Shown: in pieces, positions 1 through 6,678 of the stretch
Position numbering within the stretch: the first letter of the stretch is position 1
Layout: the number at the start of each line of letters is the position of its first letter
Assembly (NCBI GenBank): GCA_017428805.1
Contig: JAFRQC010000192.1
Span: forward strand, 1-17,093
Direction of reading: 5' to 3'
DNA length: 17,093 bases
Source: Prevotella sp.
GTDB lineage: Bacteria > Bacteroidota > Bacteroidia > Bacteroidales > Bacteroidaceae
The notes under the pieces: model-generated
What the model was told of the DNA's origin: nothing
The model's input: the letters and a program-made list of their open reading frames with translations, nothing else
The model's database searches: none
Position numbers and translations under genes: made by a program

Positions 1-102
1 CGCACCATCAACGGCAAGAAGAAGCGCTTCCAGAAGAAGACGCCGATCAGCTACATGCTGGCTCCCGAGGCCGACAACAACGGTGGAGGTGGTAACGGGT
101 AA
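1..102 (+). CDS. C-terminal fragment of a basic protein, possibly an HU-like DNA-binding protein
   Basis: Frame 1 is open from the left window edge to TAA at 100-102, giving 33 residues of a protein whose start lies outside. The visible part begins RTINGKKKRFQKK, is strongly basic, and ends in a Gly/Asn-rich tail (NNGGGGNG). I do not recognise the sequence itself. The next gene is a smalltalk-like micro-ORF, and in Bacteroidota such micro-ORFs commonly follow genes for HU-type DNA-binding proteins, so an HU-family identity is an inference from context plus the basic composition. The repeat element at 106-218 starts three bases after the stop codon. Confidence 0.5.
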   Translation, partial: RTINGKKKRFQKKTPISYMLAPEADNNGGGGNG

Positions 103-105
103 TCT

Positions 106-218
106 CTTCCCCTCCTGAGTAGGAGGGGTTAGGGGTGGTCTGAACGAGGGAAACTGTTCGCCTCTTCAGACCCCCTCTAGCTCCCCCTAACTTAGGGGGA
201 GAAACAGATACCAGACAA
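106..218 (+). repeat. Dispersed 113-bp hairpin-rich element, copy A
   Basis: This copy matches the one at 7478-7590 in inverse orientation. The first 40 bases differ at a single position and the last 50 or so at only a few; the central 20 bases differ. It contains a left hairpin (CCCCTCCT 109-116 with AGGAGGGG 121-128, loop GAGT), a central inverted repeat (GGTCTGAA 137-144 with TTCAGACC 165-172), and a right hairpin (CTCCCCCTAA 181-190 with TTAGGGGGAG 192-201). The whole could fold as a three-stem structure. It begins 3 nt after the upstream stop and ends just before the ribosome binding site of the next gene. The layout resembles REPIN-like elements, but I cannot name a known family. Confidence 0.85.
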
Positions 219-224
219 GCGCAG

Positions 225-232
225 AAAGGAGG
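225..232 (+). promoter_or_regulatory. Strong Shine-Dalgarno sequence
   Basis: AAAGGAGG ends six bases before the ATG at 239 and fixes that start. It stands out because almost no other gene here has a recognisable Shine-Dalgarno sequence, as expected in Bacteroidota. Confidence 0.75.
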
Positions 233-238
233 TAAATC

Positions 239-355
239 ATGAAGAAACAGAGGATTGTGGAGCTGGCGGTGAAGGTGATAGTAGCTGCGCTCACGGCATT
301 CTTGACGGCGATCGGAACGACCAGTTGTATGGGGTATGGGCCGATAGCGATGTAA
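239..355 (+). CDS. Smalltalk-like micro-protein (38 aa)
   Basis: ATG at 239 to TAA at 353-355 encodes 38 residues: a charged start (MKKQRIVEL), one hydrophobic segment at about residues 9-25 (AVKVIVAALTAFLTAIG), then TTSCMG and a short tail. The size, the Lys-rich start, the single hydrophobic stretch and the TTSCMG-type end match what I recall of smalltalk proteins, small membrane-associated products of unknown function in Bacteroidota. The Cys at residue 30 is lipobox-like in position, but the preceding residues are a poor match. The strong Shine-Dalgarno supports real translation. In many genomes an amidase gene follows; here the next gene is convergent and unrelated. Confidence 0.75.
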   Translation: MKKQRIVELAVKVIVAALTAFLTAIGTTSCMGYGPIAM

Positions 356-371
356 AGAGAAAAAGAGAGAA

Positions 372-401
372 GAGGGAATCTGGCGAAAACCTGATTCCCT
401 C
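372..401. terminator. Hairpin terminator between convergent genes
   Basis: GAGGGAATC (372-380) pairs perfectly with GATTCCCTC (393-401), with a possible further GG/CC pairing around a CGAAAA loop. On the minus strand a T/C-rich run follows, so it could end the transporter transcript. On the plus strand the following T content is weaker. It lies between the convergent micro-ORF and transporter genes and may serve both. Confidence 0.65.
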
Positions 402-409
402 ATGTCTTA

Positions 410-455
410 TTTAATGAATACCATTTTACGACTTTAATGAATACAGTTTTGCGAC
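410..455. repeat. Tandem duplication of 23 bp over the transporter stop codon
   Basis: Bases 410-432 and 433-455 are two head-to-tail copies of a 23-bp unit matching at 20 of 23 positions (both start TTTAATGAATAC and end CGAC). On the minus strand the upstream copy encodes the last residues of the transporter, and the second copy supplies its TAA stop at 428-426. Confidence 0.85.
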
Positions 456-1349
456 AAGGGCGCCGCTGATGTTATGCCATACGCTGAAGACGGCTCCGGG
501 GATGGTGGCCAGCGGATAGGCGGCGAAATGCAACACGGCCAATGAGGAGGCGAGGCCAGAGTTCTGCATGCCCACCTCGATGCTGAGCGCCACGCACTTG
601 GGCCTCTGCAGACGAAGCAGACGGCCCACAGTAAAGCCGATGGCCAGTCCGAGAAGATTGTGAATCATGACAACTGCCACGATCAGCAGGCCTGCGGTCA
701 ACAGACGGGCGGCATTGTGAGACACAACGATGCCCACCACCATCGCAATCACCACCGACGAGAACGCAGGCAGATAGGGCGTGAGAAGCTTGGTGAGCTT
801 AGGAAGGAAACGCTGGCAAAGCAGTCCGCAGACGATGGGCGCAATGACGACATAGACGATGCTCATCAGCATGCCCACCGTATCGACATCGACCATCGTA
901 CCAGCCAGCAGCCACACGAGCAACGGCGTCAGCAGCGGAGCCAGCAGCGTAGAGGCGGCGGTCATACCCACGGAGAGAGCCAGGTCGCCCTTGGCCAGAT
1001 AGGTGATGACATTCGACGCCGTGCCACCCGGACAACAGCCCACGAGTATCACACCGATGGCCAGCTCCTGGGGCAGCGAGAACGCCCACGTCAGCCCCAA
1101 AGCCAACAGCGGCATGACGGTGAACTGGGTGAGACAACCGATGAGTATATCCTTGGGACGGCTCAGCACGACCTTGAAGTCCGCAGGCGAGAGCGTCAGT
1201 CCCATCCCGAACATGATGGCGCCCAGCATGGGGTTGATGGCCCACGTGTCGATCCACACAAACGATGCCGGCACGGTGAGCGACAAAGCCGCCACAATCA
1301 ACACCATCACGCCCATCCAGCGGGCTATGAAATCACACAATTTTTTCAT
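426..1349 (-). CDS. Bile acid:sodium symporter (BASS) family transporter
   Basis: 307 residues, almost entirely hydrophobic, consistent with about nine or ten membrane helices of the BASS/NTCP fold and the usual bacterial length. Family signatures are visible: GMGLTLSPADF (48-58), GCCPGGTASNVIT (104-116), and EVGMQNSGLA (258-267), regions that line the substrate and Na+ sites in this family. Bacterial relatives include YocS/PanS-type proteins, which carry bile acids or other organic anions such as pantoate. The true substrate cannot be read from sequence; the protein should sit in the inner membrane. The ATG at 1349 has a good promoter upstream. The gene stands alone, convergent with the micro-ORF and divergent from the protease operon. 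Confidence 0.93.
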   Translation of the reverse strand: MKKLCDFIARWMGVMVLIVAALSLTVPASFVWIDTWAINPMLGAIMFGMGLTLSPADFKVVLSRPKDILIGCLTQFTVMPLLALGLTWAFSLPQELAIGVILVGCCPGGTASNVITYLAKGDLALSVGMTAASTLLAPLLTPLLVWLLAGTMVDVDTVGMLMSIVYVVIAPIVCGLLCQRFLPKLTKLLTPYLPAFSSVVIAMVVGIVVSHNAARLLTAGLLIVAVVMIHNLLGLAIGFTVGRLLRLQRPKCVALSIEVGMQNSGLASSLAVLHFAAYPLATIPGAVFSVWHNISGALVAKLYSLKS

Positions 1350-1380
1350 ACTTAAAACTTCTGGTATTCAAATCGCGCTG

Positions 1381-1412
1381 CAAAAGTACAAAGATTCGGG
1401 CAGAATACCAAA
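1381..1412 (-). promoter_or_regulatory. Promoter of the BASS transporter gene
   Basis: On the minus strand TTTG (1412-1409) is followed 20 bases later by TACTTTTG (1388-1381), matching the Bacteroidota -33/-7 pattern. The start codon is 31 bases downstream. Confidence 0.75.
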
Positions 1413-1440
1413 GGCGGAAAGCACTTTTTTATGGGGATTG

Positions 1441-1472
1441 TTTGGTGGATTCAGGGAAAATGCTTATCTTTG
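1441..1472 (+). promoter_or_regulatory. Promoter of the protease operon
   Basis: TTTG (1441-1444), a 20-base spacer, then TATCTTTG (1465-1472), a close match to the Bacteroidota consensus. It rules out an upstream in-frame start at 1431 and supports the ATG at 1494, 21 bases after the -7 box. Confidence 0.8.
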
Positions 1473-1493
1473 TGGCGTAAAAACAAGGAAAAG

Positions 1494-2573
1494 ATGAATT
1501 ACAGACAAGCAATGTTGGTCATCCTGACGGTGCTGGGCGCATCTGCGGCTCAGGCCGGGGGTGCGAAAAAGACTCAGACGGAGGAGAAAAAGGACTCGCT
1601 CGTGTTTACCACCGTGAAGGAGAACCCCATCACGCCAGTGAAGAACCAGAACCGCAGCGGCACCTGCTGGGACTATGCGACAACGGGATTCTTCGAGGGA
1701 GAAATCCTCAGGAAGACGGGAAAGACGTACGACCTCTGCGAGATGTTCGTGGCGAACAAAAACTACGTGGACGAGGCGATCTACTACGTGAGGATGCACG
1801 GCGACAGCCGATTCTCGGAAGGCGGCTCGGCAGACGATGTGCTCTCGGTGTATCGGACGCACGGCATCTGTCCCGAGGAGGCGATGGCCGCACCTGGATC
1901 GCTGGTAGGCGACTCGCTGGCGAACTTCAACGAGTTCTTCAGCGTGCTCACACCGTATATCGAGGCAGTGGGCAAGAGCAAGGCGAAGAAGCTGTCCCCG
2001 CAGTGGCTGGTGGGCTATCAGGGCATCCTCGACGCCTATTTAGGCAAGTGTCCGGAGAAGTTCGTCTATGAAGGGAAGGAATATACGCCGAAGAGCTTTG
2101 CGGAGAGCCTGCAGCTGGACTTCGACGACTACGTGAGCTATACCAGTTTCACGCACCATCCGTTCTACACCTCTTTTATCATAGAGGCGCCCTACAAGTG
2201 GCGGCTGAGACCGAGCTATAACGTGCCCCTCGACTCGCTGATGAACATCATCGACACGGCGATAGACAGAGGTTACAACGTGTGCTGGGGCGGCGATGTG
2301 AGCGGCAACGGCTTCGACCGTCAGGGACTGGCACAGGAGGATGCGACACCCACGCAGGAACTGCGCCAGCAAAGGTTCGACTCGTGGGAGGCCACCTACG
2401 ACCACGTGATGCTGATCTACGGCAAGGCGAAGGATCAGCAGGGGCGCGAGTACTACATGGTGAAGAACTCGTGGGGTGAGACAGGCCGATACAAGGGCAT
2501 CTGGTATATGCGCAAGAACTATATCGCGCTGAATACGACCTACGTGTTCCTGAACCGCCACGCCATTGAATAA
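1494..2573 (+). CDS. Secreted C1-family cysteine peptidase (bleomycin hydrolase/PepC-like)
   Basis: 359 residues from the ATG that follows the promoter. The N-terminus (LVILTVLGASAAQA) is a Sec signal peptide, probably cut near residue 21. Papain-fold catalytic residues are present: oxyanion-hole Gln52 in VKNQN, nucleophile Cys58 in SGTCWDYA six residues later, His304 in YDHVMLIYG, and Asn325 in VKNSWGE. The spacing and the segment around residues 215-270 resemble the C1B branch (aminopeptidase C/bleomycin hydrolase) more than papain. Those enzymes are usually cytosolic, whereas this one appears exported, so it probably works on peptides in the periplasm or outside the cell. A subtilase gene follows after 34 bases in the same direction, suggesting co-transcription. 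An upstream in-frame GTG/ATG extension was rejected because it would run through the promoter. Confidence 0.9.
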   Translation: MNYRQAMLVILTVLGASAAQAGGAKKTQTEEKKDSLVFTTVKENPITPVKNQNRSGTCWDYATTGFFEGEILRKTGKTYDLCEMFVANKNYVDEAIYYVRMHGDSRFSEGGSADDVLSVYRTHGICPEEAMAAPGSLVGDSLANFNEFFSVLTPYIEAVGKSKAKKLSPQWLVGYQGILDAYLGKCPEKFVYEGKEYTPKSFAESLQLDFDDYVSYTSFTHHPFYTSFIIEAPYKWRLRPSYNVPLDSLMNIIDTAIDRGYNVCWGGDVSGNGFDRQGLAQEDATPTQELRQQRFDSWEATYDHVMLIYGKAKDQQGREYYMVKNSWGETGRYKGIWYMRKNYIALNTTYVFLNRHAIE

Positions 2574-2607
2574 GACTACACATTATTAATAAATAACTTA
2601 AAAGACT

Positions 2608-4941
2608 ATGAGACAGTTATTACTCGCCATCCTGCTGCCCTTCGCGCTGACAGTAGCCGGGCAGGGATTCATCAACCCTCAAGCCAGGCTGGCCAAGAAG
2701 CAGTATGAGCAGAAAGTGAAGAAGGCCCGCACGCGTGGCGAGGCCGTAGAGGAGAACGCCCGCATGAAGCTTTTCGTGACATGCGCCAAGGACGCCGACG
2801 CCCGCGAGGTGGCCAACGCCACGAAGGAGATCGGCGCTCAGGTGAGAATGGTGAAAGGCAACCTGATCGTGCTCGACATCCCCTACTCCAAGCTGGAGGC
2901 GCTGGCTGGCGTGAAGGGCGTGAGTATCGTGAACATGCCCCCGAAGGCGTCGATTAAGACCGACGTGACGCGCCAGGTGACGCAGGCAGAAGAGGTGATC
3001 AACGGCTCAGGACCCCAGCTGCCACAGGCCTATACGGGCAAGGGCGTCATCGTGGGCATCCTCGACAGCGGCTTCGACACGACCCACCCGATGTTCAAGG
3101 ACAAGGACGGCAACCTGCGCATCAAAGGATTCTATGAGCCAGGCAACTCAACCTTCGGCGGAGATTCCGTCGTCATTACCAACCCCGACGGCACGCAGGG
3201 AACGCTCTCAGGCTCGGCCTACTACAAACCCGAAGAACTGCTCGACACACTGAAGGCGAAGGATGCCGGAGGATCGCACGGATCACACTGCATCAGCATC
3301 GCCGCTGGCAGCACCATGAGCGACATCAAGGGTACGGCCGACAAGCCTGTCGGCGGCATCGCACCTGAGGCAGACATCCTGCTCTGCAACTTCGTGAATT
3401 CTGAGAACGCTGATGCATCGAACGTCTTGGAGGGCCTCAACTTTATGTCGTGGGAGGCAGAACAGGCCCAAAAGCCACTCGTGGTATCCATGAGCGTAAA
3501 CTCGCACGCGGGATGGCACGACGGCACCAGCGACATTGCACGCGTCTTAAAGGGATTCTGCACGGAAGACAACATGGCAGTGATGCTCGCAGCCGGCAAC
3601 GAGGGTTCAAGCGAGACCTATATCCACGAGAAAGTGAAGGCCAAGGACACGCTGAGACTCGTACCGTACAGCTATTATACGGACAACCTTGTATGGGGCG
3701 GCTTCAAGACCACGAAGAACGTGAAGATGAAAATCGGCATCGTCAACATCAACGAAAACAAGGAATACTACCGCATGCCCGTCACCTTCAACAGTGACGG
3801 CAGGACAAAATACGGTAATGGCATGTATTTCGACTTTAATGACGGGGAGCAGGAGTTTGAAACAAAAGAAGAGGAGGCTGCCAAAAAGGAATTCATGAAG
3901 TATATGACGGGCGGACAATTGGCGATATTCTGCTATCAGAACCAAGCATTGGACCAGCAAGACAGTCTCTACACCTATACAGAGGTGTATGTATTTCAAA
4001 CCGGCACGGAATGGATCGAATCGGTGGATCCTAACAACGATCCCATTTTCTGGGGATACAATCTCTACTTAGTGCCCGAAGAAGACACGGAACTGCACGC
4101 CTGGGGTGACATGGGAATGAACTTGCGGGCAGTGAGACAGGACGGCAAGACGGTCAAAGGCTCCGGCAAACTCTCTGTATGCGACTGGGGCACCTCCGAC
4201 GAACCCGTGTCGGTAGGAGCCTGGTGTGCCAACGACAAGATCAAGTATGAAGGCACAGAAGCACAGGAGACGGGCGAGACACTCGGCAGCATAGCCGAAT
4301 TCAGCAGCTACGGCACCGACCTGGCAGGTCACAAGCTCCCCCACGTCTGCGCGCCTGGCACCAACGTGGTAGCAGCCGTCAACAGCTTCGAGCCCAGTGT
4401 GGAGGATTTGTCCATCTACCAGCGCAAGGCCTACGACGGACAGTTTATTGGCCAGACCAAGAGCCGCGACTATTACTGGGCCACGATGAGCGGCACGTCG
4501 ATGGCAACACCGGTCGTAGCTGGCATCGTGGCACTCTGGATACAGGCGGCCAACGACATGGGCAAGAGGCTCACCTGCGAGGACATCAAGGACATCTTAG
4601 CTCATTCGTGCGATAACGACGATTTCACGAAACGGGCAGCAGCAAAGTTCGGATACGGTAAGATCAATGCCTACAAGGGACTGCTCTACGTGCTCGGCAT
4701 CGAGACCAGCATCCCCACACTCAGCAAGGAACAGCCGCGCAACGTGAGTTTCCGCGTGGCAGGCGACATGGTGTTTGCCGACGGCGCTGAGGACGGAACA
4801 AGCGTGGCGATCTACAACCTGAAGGGCGTGCTCGTCAAAGAGACAGCTGTCGAGGACGGTACGATCAGTACGGCAGGACTGGGCAAGGGTGTCTATGCAA
4901 TACAGCTTGGCAGGCTCGGCTCAACACTGATACGTAAATAA
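2608..4941 (+). CDS. Secreted subtilisin-like (S8) serine protease with T9SS-like C-terminus
   Basis: 777 residues. Signal peptide at 1-18 (LLLAILLPFALTVAGQ); region at about 50-115 resembling an inhibitor-type propeptide; peptidase S8 domain from about 143. The catalytic triad is Asp153 (GILDSGFD), His224 (GSHGSH) and Ser631 (MSGTSMATP), with oxyanion Asn331 (AAGNEG). About 200 residues (roughly 345-555) are inserted between the Asn and Ser segments, as in large subtilases with an inserted beta domain. The last 70 residues (VAIYNLKGVLVKE ... GLGKGVYAIQLG) resemble type A C-terminal sorting domains of the type IX secretion system, suggesting export across the outer membrane. Probably in an operon with the C1 peptidase; a strong hairpin follows. 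Confidence 0.93.
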   Translation: MRQLLLAILLPFALTVAGQGFINPQARLAKKQYEQKVKKARTRGEAVEENARMKLFVTCAKDADAREVANATKEIGAQVRMVKGNLIVLDIPYSKLEALAGVKGVSIVNMPPKASIKTDVTRQVTQAEEVINGSGPQLPQAYTGKGVIVGILDSGFDTTHPMFKDKDGNLRIKGFYEPGNSTFGGDSVVITNPDGTQGTLSGSAYYKPEELLDTLKAKDAGGSHGSHCISIAAGSTMSDIKGTADKPVGGIAPEADILLCNFVNSENADASNVLEGLNFMSWEAEQAQKPLVVSMSVNSHAGWHDGTSDIARVLKGFCTEDNMAVMLAAGNEGSSETYIHEKVKAKDTLRLVPYSYYTDNLVWGGFKTTKNVKMKIGIVNINENKEYYRMPVTFNSDGRTKYGNGMYFDFNDGEQEFETKEEEAAKKEFMKYMTGGQLAIFCYQNQALDQQDSLYTYTEVYVFQTGTEWIESVDPNNDPIFWGYNLYLVPEEDTELHAWGDMGMNLRAVRQDGKTVKGSGKLSVCDWGTSDEPVSVGAWCANDKIKYEGTEAQETGETLGSIAEFSSYGTDLAGHKLPHVCAPGTNVVAAVNSFEPSVEDLSIYQRKAYDGQFIGQTKSRDYYWATMSGTSMATPVVAGIVALWIQAANDMGKRLTCEDIKDILAHSCDNDDFTKRAAAKFGYGKINAYKGLLYVLGIETSIPTLSKEQPRNVSFRVAGDMVFADGAEDGTSVAIYNLKGVLVKETAVEDGTISTAGLGKGVYAIQLGRLGSTLIRK

Positions 4942-4943
4942 AC

Positions 4944-4985
4944 AAGAATCCCCTCGCCAGTCGGCGAGGGGATTCTTATTTTATT
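4944..4985. terminator. Strong bidirectional terminator
   Basis: A perfect 15-bp stem (AAGAATCCCCTCGCC 4944-4958 with its complement 4963-4977) closes on an AGTC loop and is followed by ATTTTATTT. The stem starts two bases after the subtilase stop, and its downstream flank overlaps the stop of the convergent lipoprotein gene. The A-rich left flank gives a T-rich tail on the minus strand, so it probably serves both. Confidence 0.92.
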
Positions 4986-5829
4986 TGACTTGTACAACGA
5001 GGTACTTGCTGGTTGACCAGAAGCGCTGCGGATCGCTGATGCGGAGCACGTACTGCTTCTTGGCATCGCGCTGGAGCGTGTAGCTGCCGGCAGGATGATT
5101 GGTCAGAATCTCAGCAGAAGAACTGTAGAGCTTGATCTCCTTGTCGATACGGATATCAATCTTGGTGAAGTAGTCCTTGTTGAAGTTAGACTGCAGCACC
5201 TCACCCTTGTCGAGGATGTTCTGCTCCTTGAGTTCCTTCTTCGTACCAAAGACGAACCAGGCAGTGTGGATCTGCTTGTCCTGAGTAGAGATGGTCTCAG
5301 TCTTCTGAGTGTTCTCCTCAGTCAGGGCAGCGACGTTCTCATTGAGGCCAGCCACCTGCTCGTCGAGCTCGGCGATGTGGATATCCTTCTTGTCGAGTTC
5401 CTCGCGCAGGGCCTGCAGCTGCTGGTCTTTCTGCTGCATCTGCTCGGTCAGGTTGTCGATGATCTTCTTCAACTGGTCACCCTTGACGCTGCTCTCACGC
5501 ACCTGCTGCTTCAGCTTGTTGATGAGCTCCTTGTTCTGCTTCATGGCAGACTGGATGAACTGCATGTTCTCCTTGATGCGAAGCTTGGTGTTGGTACCTT
5601 CACCTTCCTTGGCAATTGTCACGCGGTTCTGTGCCTCTGTGATCTCACGGAAGCCCTCCTCGATGTCACTCAGGGTGGTCATCATGTCGTTGATCTCATT
5701 GTCTTTCTGGGCAATGATCTGTTCCAGAGAGTCGCGCTGCATAAGGGCAGCCTGCTCTGCTTTCTTCACTCCGTCGTTGCAACTTGCAACCATCAGGCCT
5801 CCAAGGGCCAAAACAATCAATTTTCTCAT
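4981..5829 (-). CDS. Coiled-coil lipoprotein, Cbp1-like putative adhesin
   Basis: 282 residues. The N-terminus MRKLIVLALGGLMVASC ends in a lipobox with Cys17, so the mature protein should be a lipid-anchored envelope protein. Residues about 22-190 are rich in Glu, Gln, Lys and Leu with heptad-like spacing (for example LREELDKKDIHIAELDEQV), indicating a long coiled coil. The last 90 residues are a separate, probably beta-rich domain (GTKKELKEQNILDKGEVLQ ... YVLRISDP). The architecture matches proteins annotated in Bacteroidota as Cbp1-family collagen-binding adhesins; that name comes from memory and binding is not shown here. A DSL triplet at 33-35 fits the Bacteroidota O-glycosylation motif. 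The start overlaps the rsmI stop as ATGA, so the genes are probably translationally coupled. Confidence 0.8.
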   Translation of the reverse strand: MRKLIVLALGGLMVASCNDGVKKAEQAALMQRDSLEQIIAQKDNEINDMMTTLSDIEEGFREITEAQNRVTIAKEGEGTNTKLRIKENMQFIQSAMKQNKELINKLKQQVRESSVKGDQLKKIIDNLTEQMQQKDQQLQALREELDKKDIHIAELDEQVAGLNENVAALTEENTQKTETISTQDKQIHTAWFVFGTKKELKEQNILDKGEVLQSNFNKDYFTKIDIRIDKEIKLYSSSAEILTNHPAGSYTLQRDAKKQYVLRISDPQRFWSTSKYLVVQVK

Positions 5830-6548
5830 AAGTTTGAATTTTGAAGTTTAATATTTGATTCTTGATTACTTGTTTTCTCATTTCGTCCTGCGAGGATGAT
5901 GACGATCTCACCCTTGGGCTCTGTCTCGGTGAAGTGGGAGATCACCTCGGCGAGGGTGCCACGGACACTCTCCTCATGCACCTTCGAGATCTCACGGCAG
6001 ACGCTGACCTGACGATCGTCACCATAAACCTCTGCAAACTGCTGGAGCGTCTTCACCAAACGATAGGGCGACTCATAGAAGATCATCGTGCGCGTCTCGG
6101 CGGCAAGTTCCTCTAATCGCGTCTTACGTCCCTTCTTCTGGGGGAGGAAGCCTTCGAACACGAATCGGTCGCAGGGCAGGCCGCTCGACACTAAAGCTGG
6201 TACGAAGGCCGTCGCTCCTGGCAGGCACTGCACCTCTACCCCAGCCTTCACCGCCTCGCGGACGAGGAAGAAGCCCGGATCGCTGATGCCCGGCGTGCCG
6301 GCATCGCTGATCAAAGCCACGTTCTCACCAGCCAGCAGACGACTGACGACGGCGGCGCTGGTGCCGTGTTCGTTGAATTTATGATGTGACAGGAGGGAGT
6401 TTCGGATATCGAAATGCTTCAACAGGATGCCCGACGTCCGGGTATCTTCGGCAAGGATGAGGTCGACCTCTTTTAACAGGCGGATGGCACGTAGTGTCAT
6501 ATCCTCCAAATTGCCTACTGGCGTTGGAACAATATACAATATGCCCAT
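5826..6548 (-). CDS. rsmI: 16S rRNA (cytidine(1402)-2'-O)-methyltransferase RsmI
   Basis: 240 residues of the tetrapyrrole (corrin/porphyrin) methylase fold. RsmI methylates the ribose of C1402 in the 16S rRNA decoding centre using S-adenosylmethionine. Signatures in order: LYIVPTPVGNLEDMTLRAI (4-22), AEDTRTSG (33-40), LISDAGTPGISDPG (79-92), LPGATAFVPALVSSGLP (109-125), FEGFLPQKKGRK (131-142) and the end strand GEIVIILAG (213-221). The family normally stops soon after this strand; here about 19 more residues follow, the last 15 encoded by a degenerate 7-nt repeat, with a repeating look (QESNIKL/QNSNL). The stop overlaps the lipoprotein start. The -7 box lies only 8 bases before the ATG, so the leader must be very short. 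Confidence 0.95.
   Translation of the reverse strand: MGILYIVPTPVGNLEDMTLRAIRLLKEVDLILAEDTRTSGILLKHFDIRNSLLSHHKFNEHGTSAAVVSRLLAGENVALISDAGTPGISDPGFFLVREAVKAGVEVQCLPGATAFVPALVSSGLPCDRFVFEGFLPQKKGRKTRLEELAAETRTMIFYESPYRLVKTLQQFAEVYGDDRQVSVCREISKVHEESVRGTLAEVISHFTETEPKGEIVIILAGRNEKTSNQESNIKLQNSNL
5833..5874. repeat. Degenerate heptamer array at the rsmI/lipoprotein junction
   Basis: Read on the plus strand, consecutive 7-mers are TTTGAAT, TTTGAAG, TTTAATA, TTTGATT and CTTGATT, with a weaker sixth (ACTTGTT). The array codes, on the minus strand, for the C-terminal tail of RsmI and ends just before the lipoprotein start codon. Confidence 0.7.
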
Positions 6549-6556
6549 TTCGGGGG

Positions 6557-6564
6557 CAAAATTA
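6557..6564 (-). promoter_or_regulatory. -7 box of the rsmI promoter
   Basis: TAATTTTG on the minus strand, ending 8 bases upstream of the rsmI ATG. No clear TTTG is found 19-20 bases further upstream, where the DNA is purine-rich (AAAAGTGGAAAGTGAAAAG). Confidence 0.6.
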
Positions 6565-6600
6565 CAAAATATAGTTAAAAGTGGAAAGTGAAAAGAAGAA

Positions 6601-6627
6601 AGATTTCACAGATTTCACAGATTTTAC
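6601..6627. repeat. Three tandem copies of a 9-bp unit in a divergent promoter region
   Basis: AGATTTCAC (6601-6609), AGATTTCAC (6610-6618) and AGATTTTAC (6619-6627). The complement contains the AATCTGTG word found upstream of the dipeptidase gene at 10393-10419. The array lies between the rsmI and tdk promoters. Confidence 0.8.
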
Positions 6628-6644
6628 ATATTATTTTTATTTTT

Positions 6645-6678
6645 TCTGCGTAATCTGCGGTTTTTTTTCGTATCTTTG
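6645..6678 (+). promoter_or_regulatory. tdk promoter with TAATCTGCGG upstream box
   Basis: TATCTTTG (6671-6678) is the -7 box, ending 8 bases before the ATG at 6687. No TTTG is present at -33. Instead TCTGCG and TAATCTGCGG (6645-6660) precede a T-rich spacer, the same arrangement as in the dipeptidase promoter at 10403-10437. Confidence 0.65.

Noticed and set aside
660..1355. Plus-strand open frame of 231 codons opposite the BASS transporter gene
   Set aside because: Its product is a low-complexity His/Arg/Gln-rich sequence with no fold signals, and the minus strand carries a convincing membrane protein. It is a shadow frame.
1431..1493. N-terminal extension of the C1 peptidase
   Set aside because: The extension overlaps a clear promoter and would bury the signal peptide.
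5095..5844. Plus-strand open frame of 249 codons, Leu/Val-rich, opposite the lipoprotein gene
   Set aside because: It is the antisense of a Glu/Gln/Lys-rich coiled coil, which naturally gives a Leu-rich shadow. No promoter or start context supports it.
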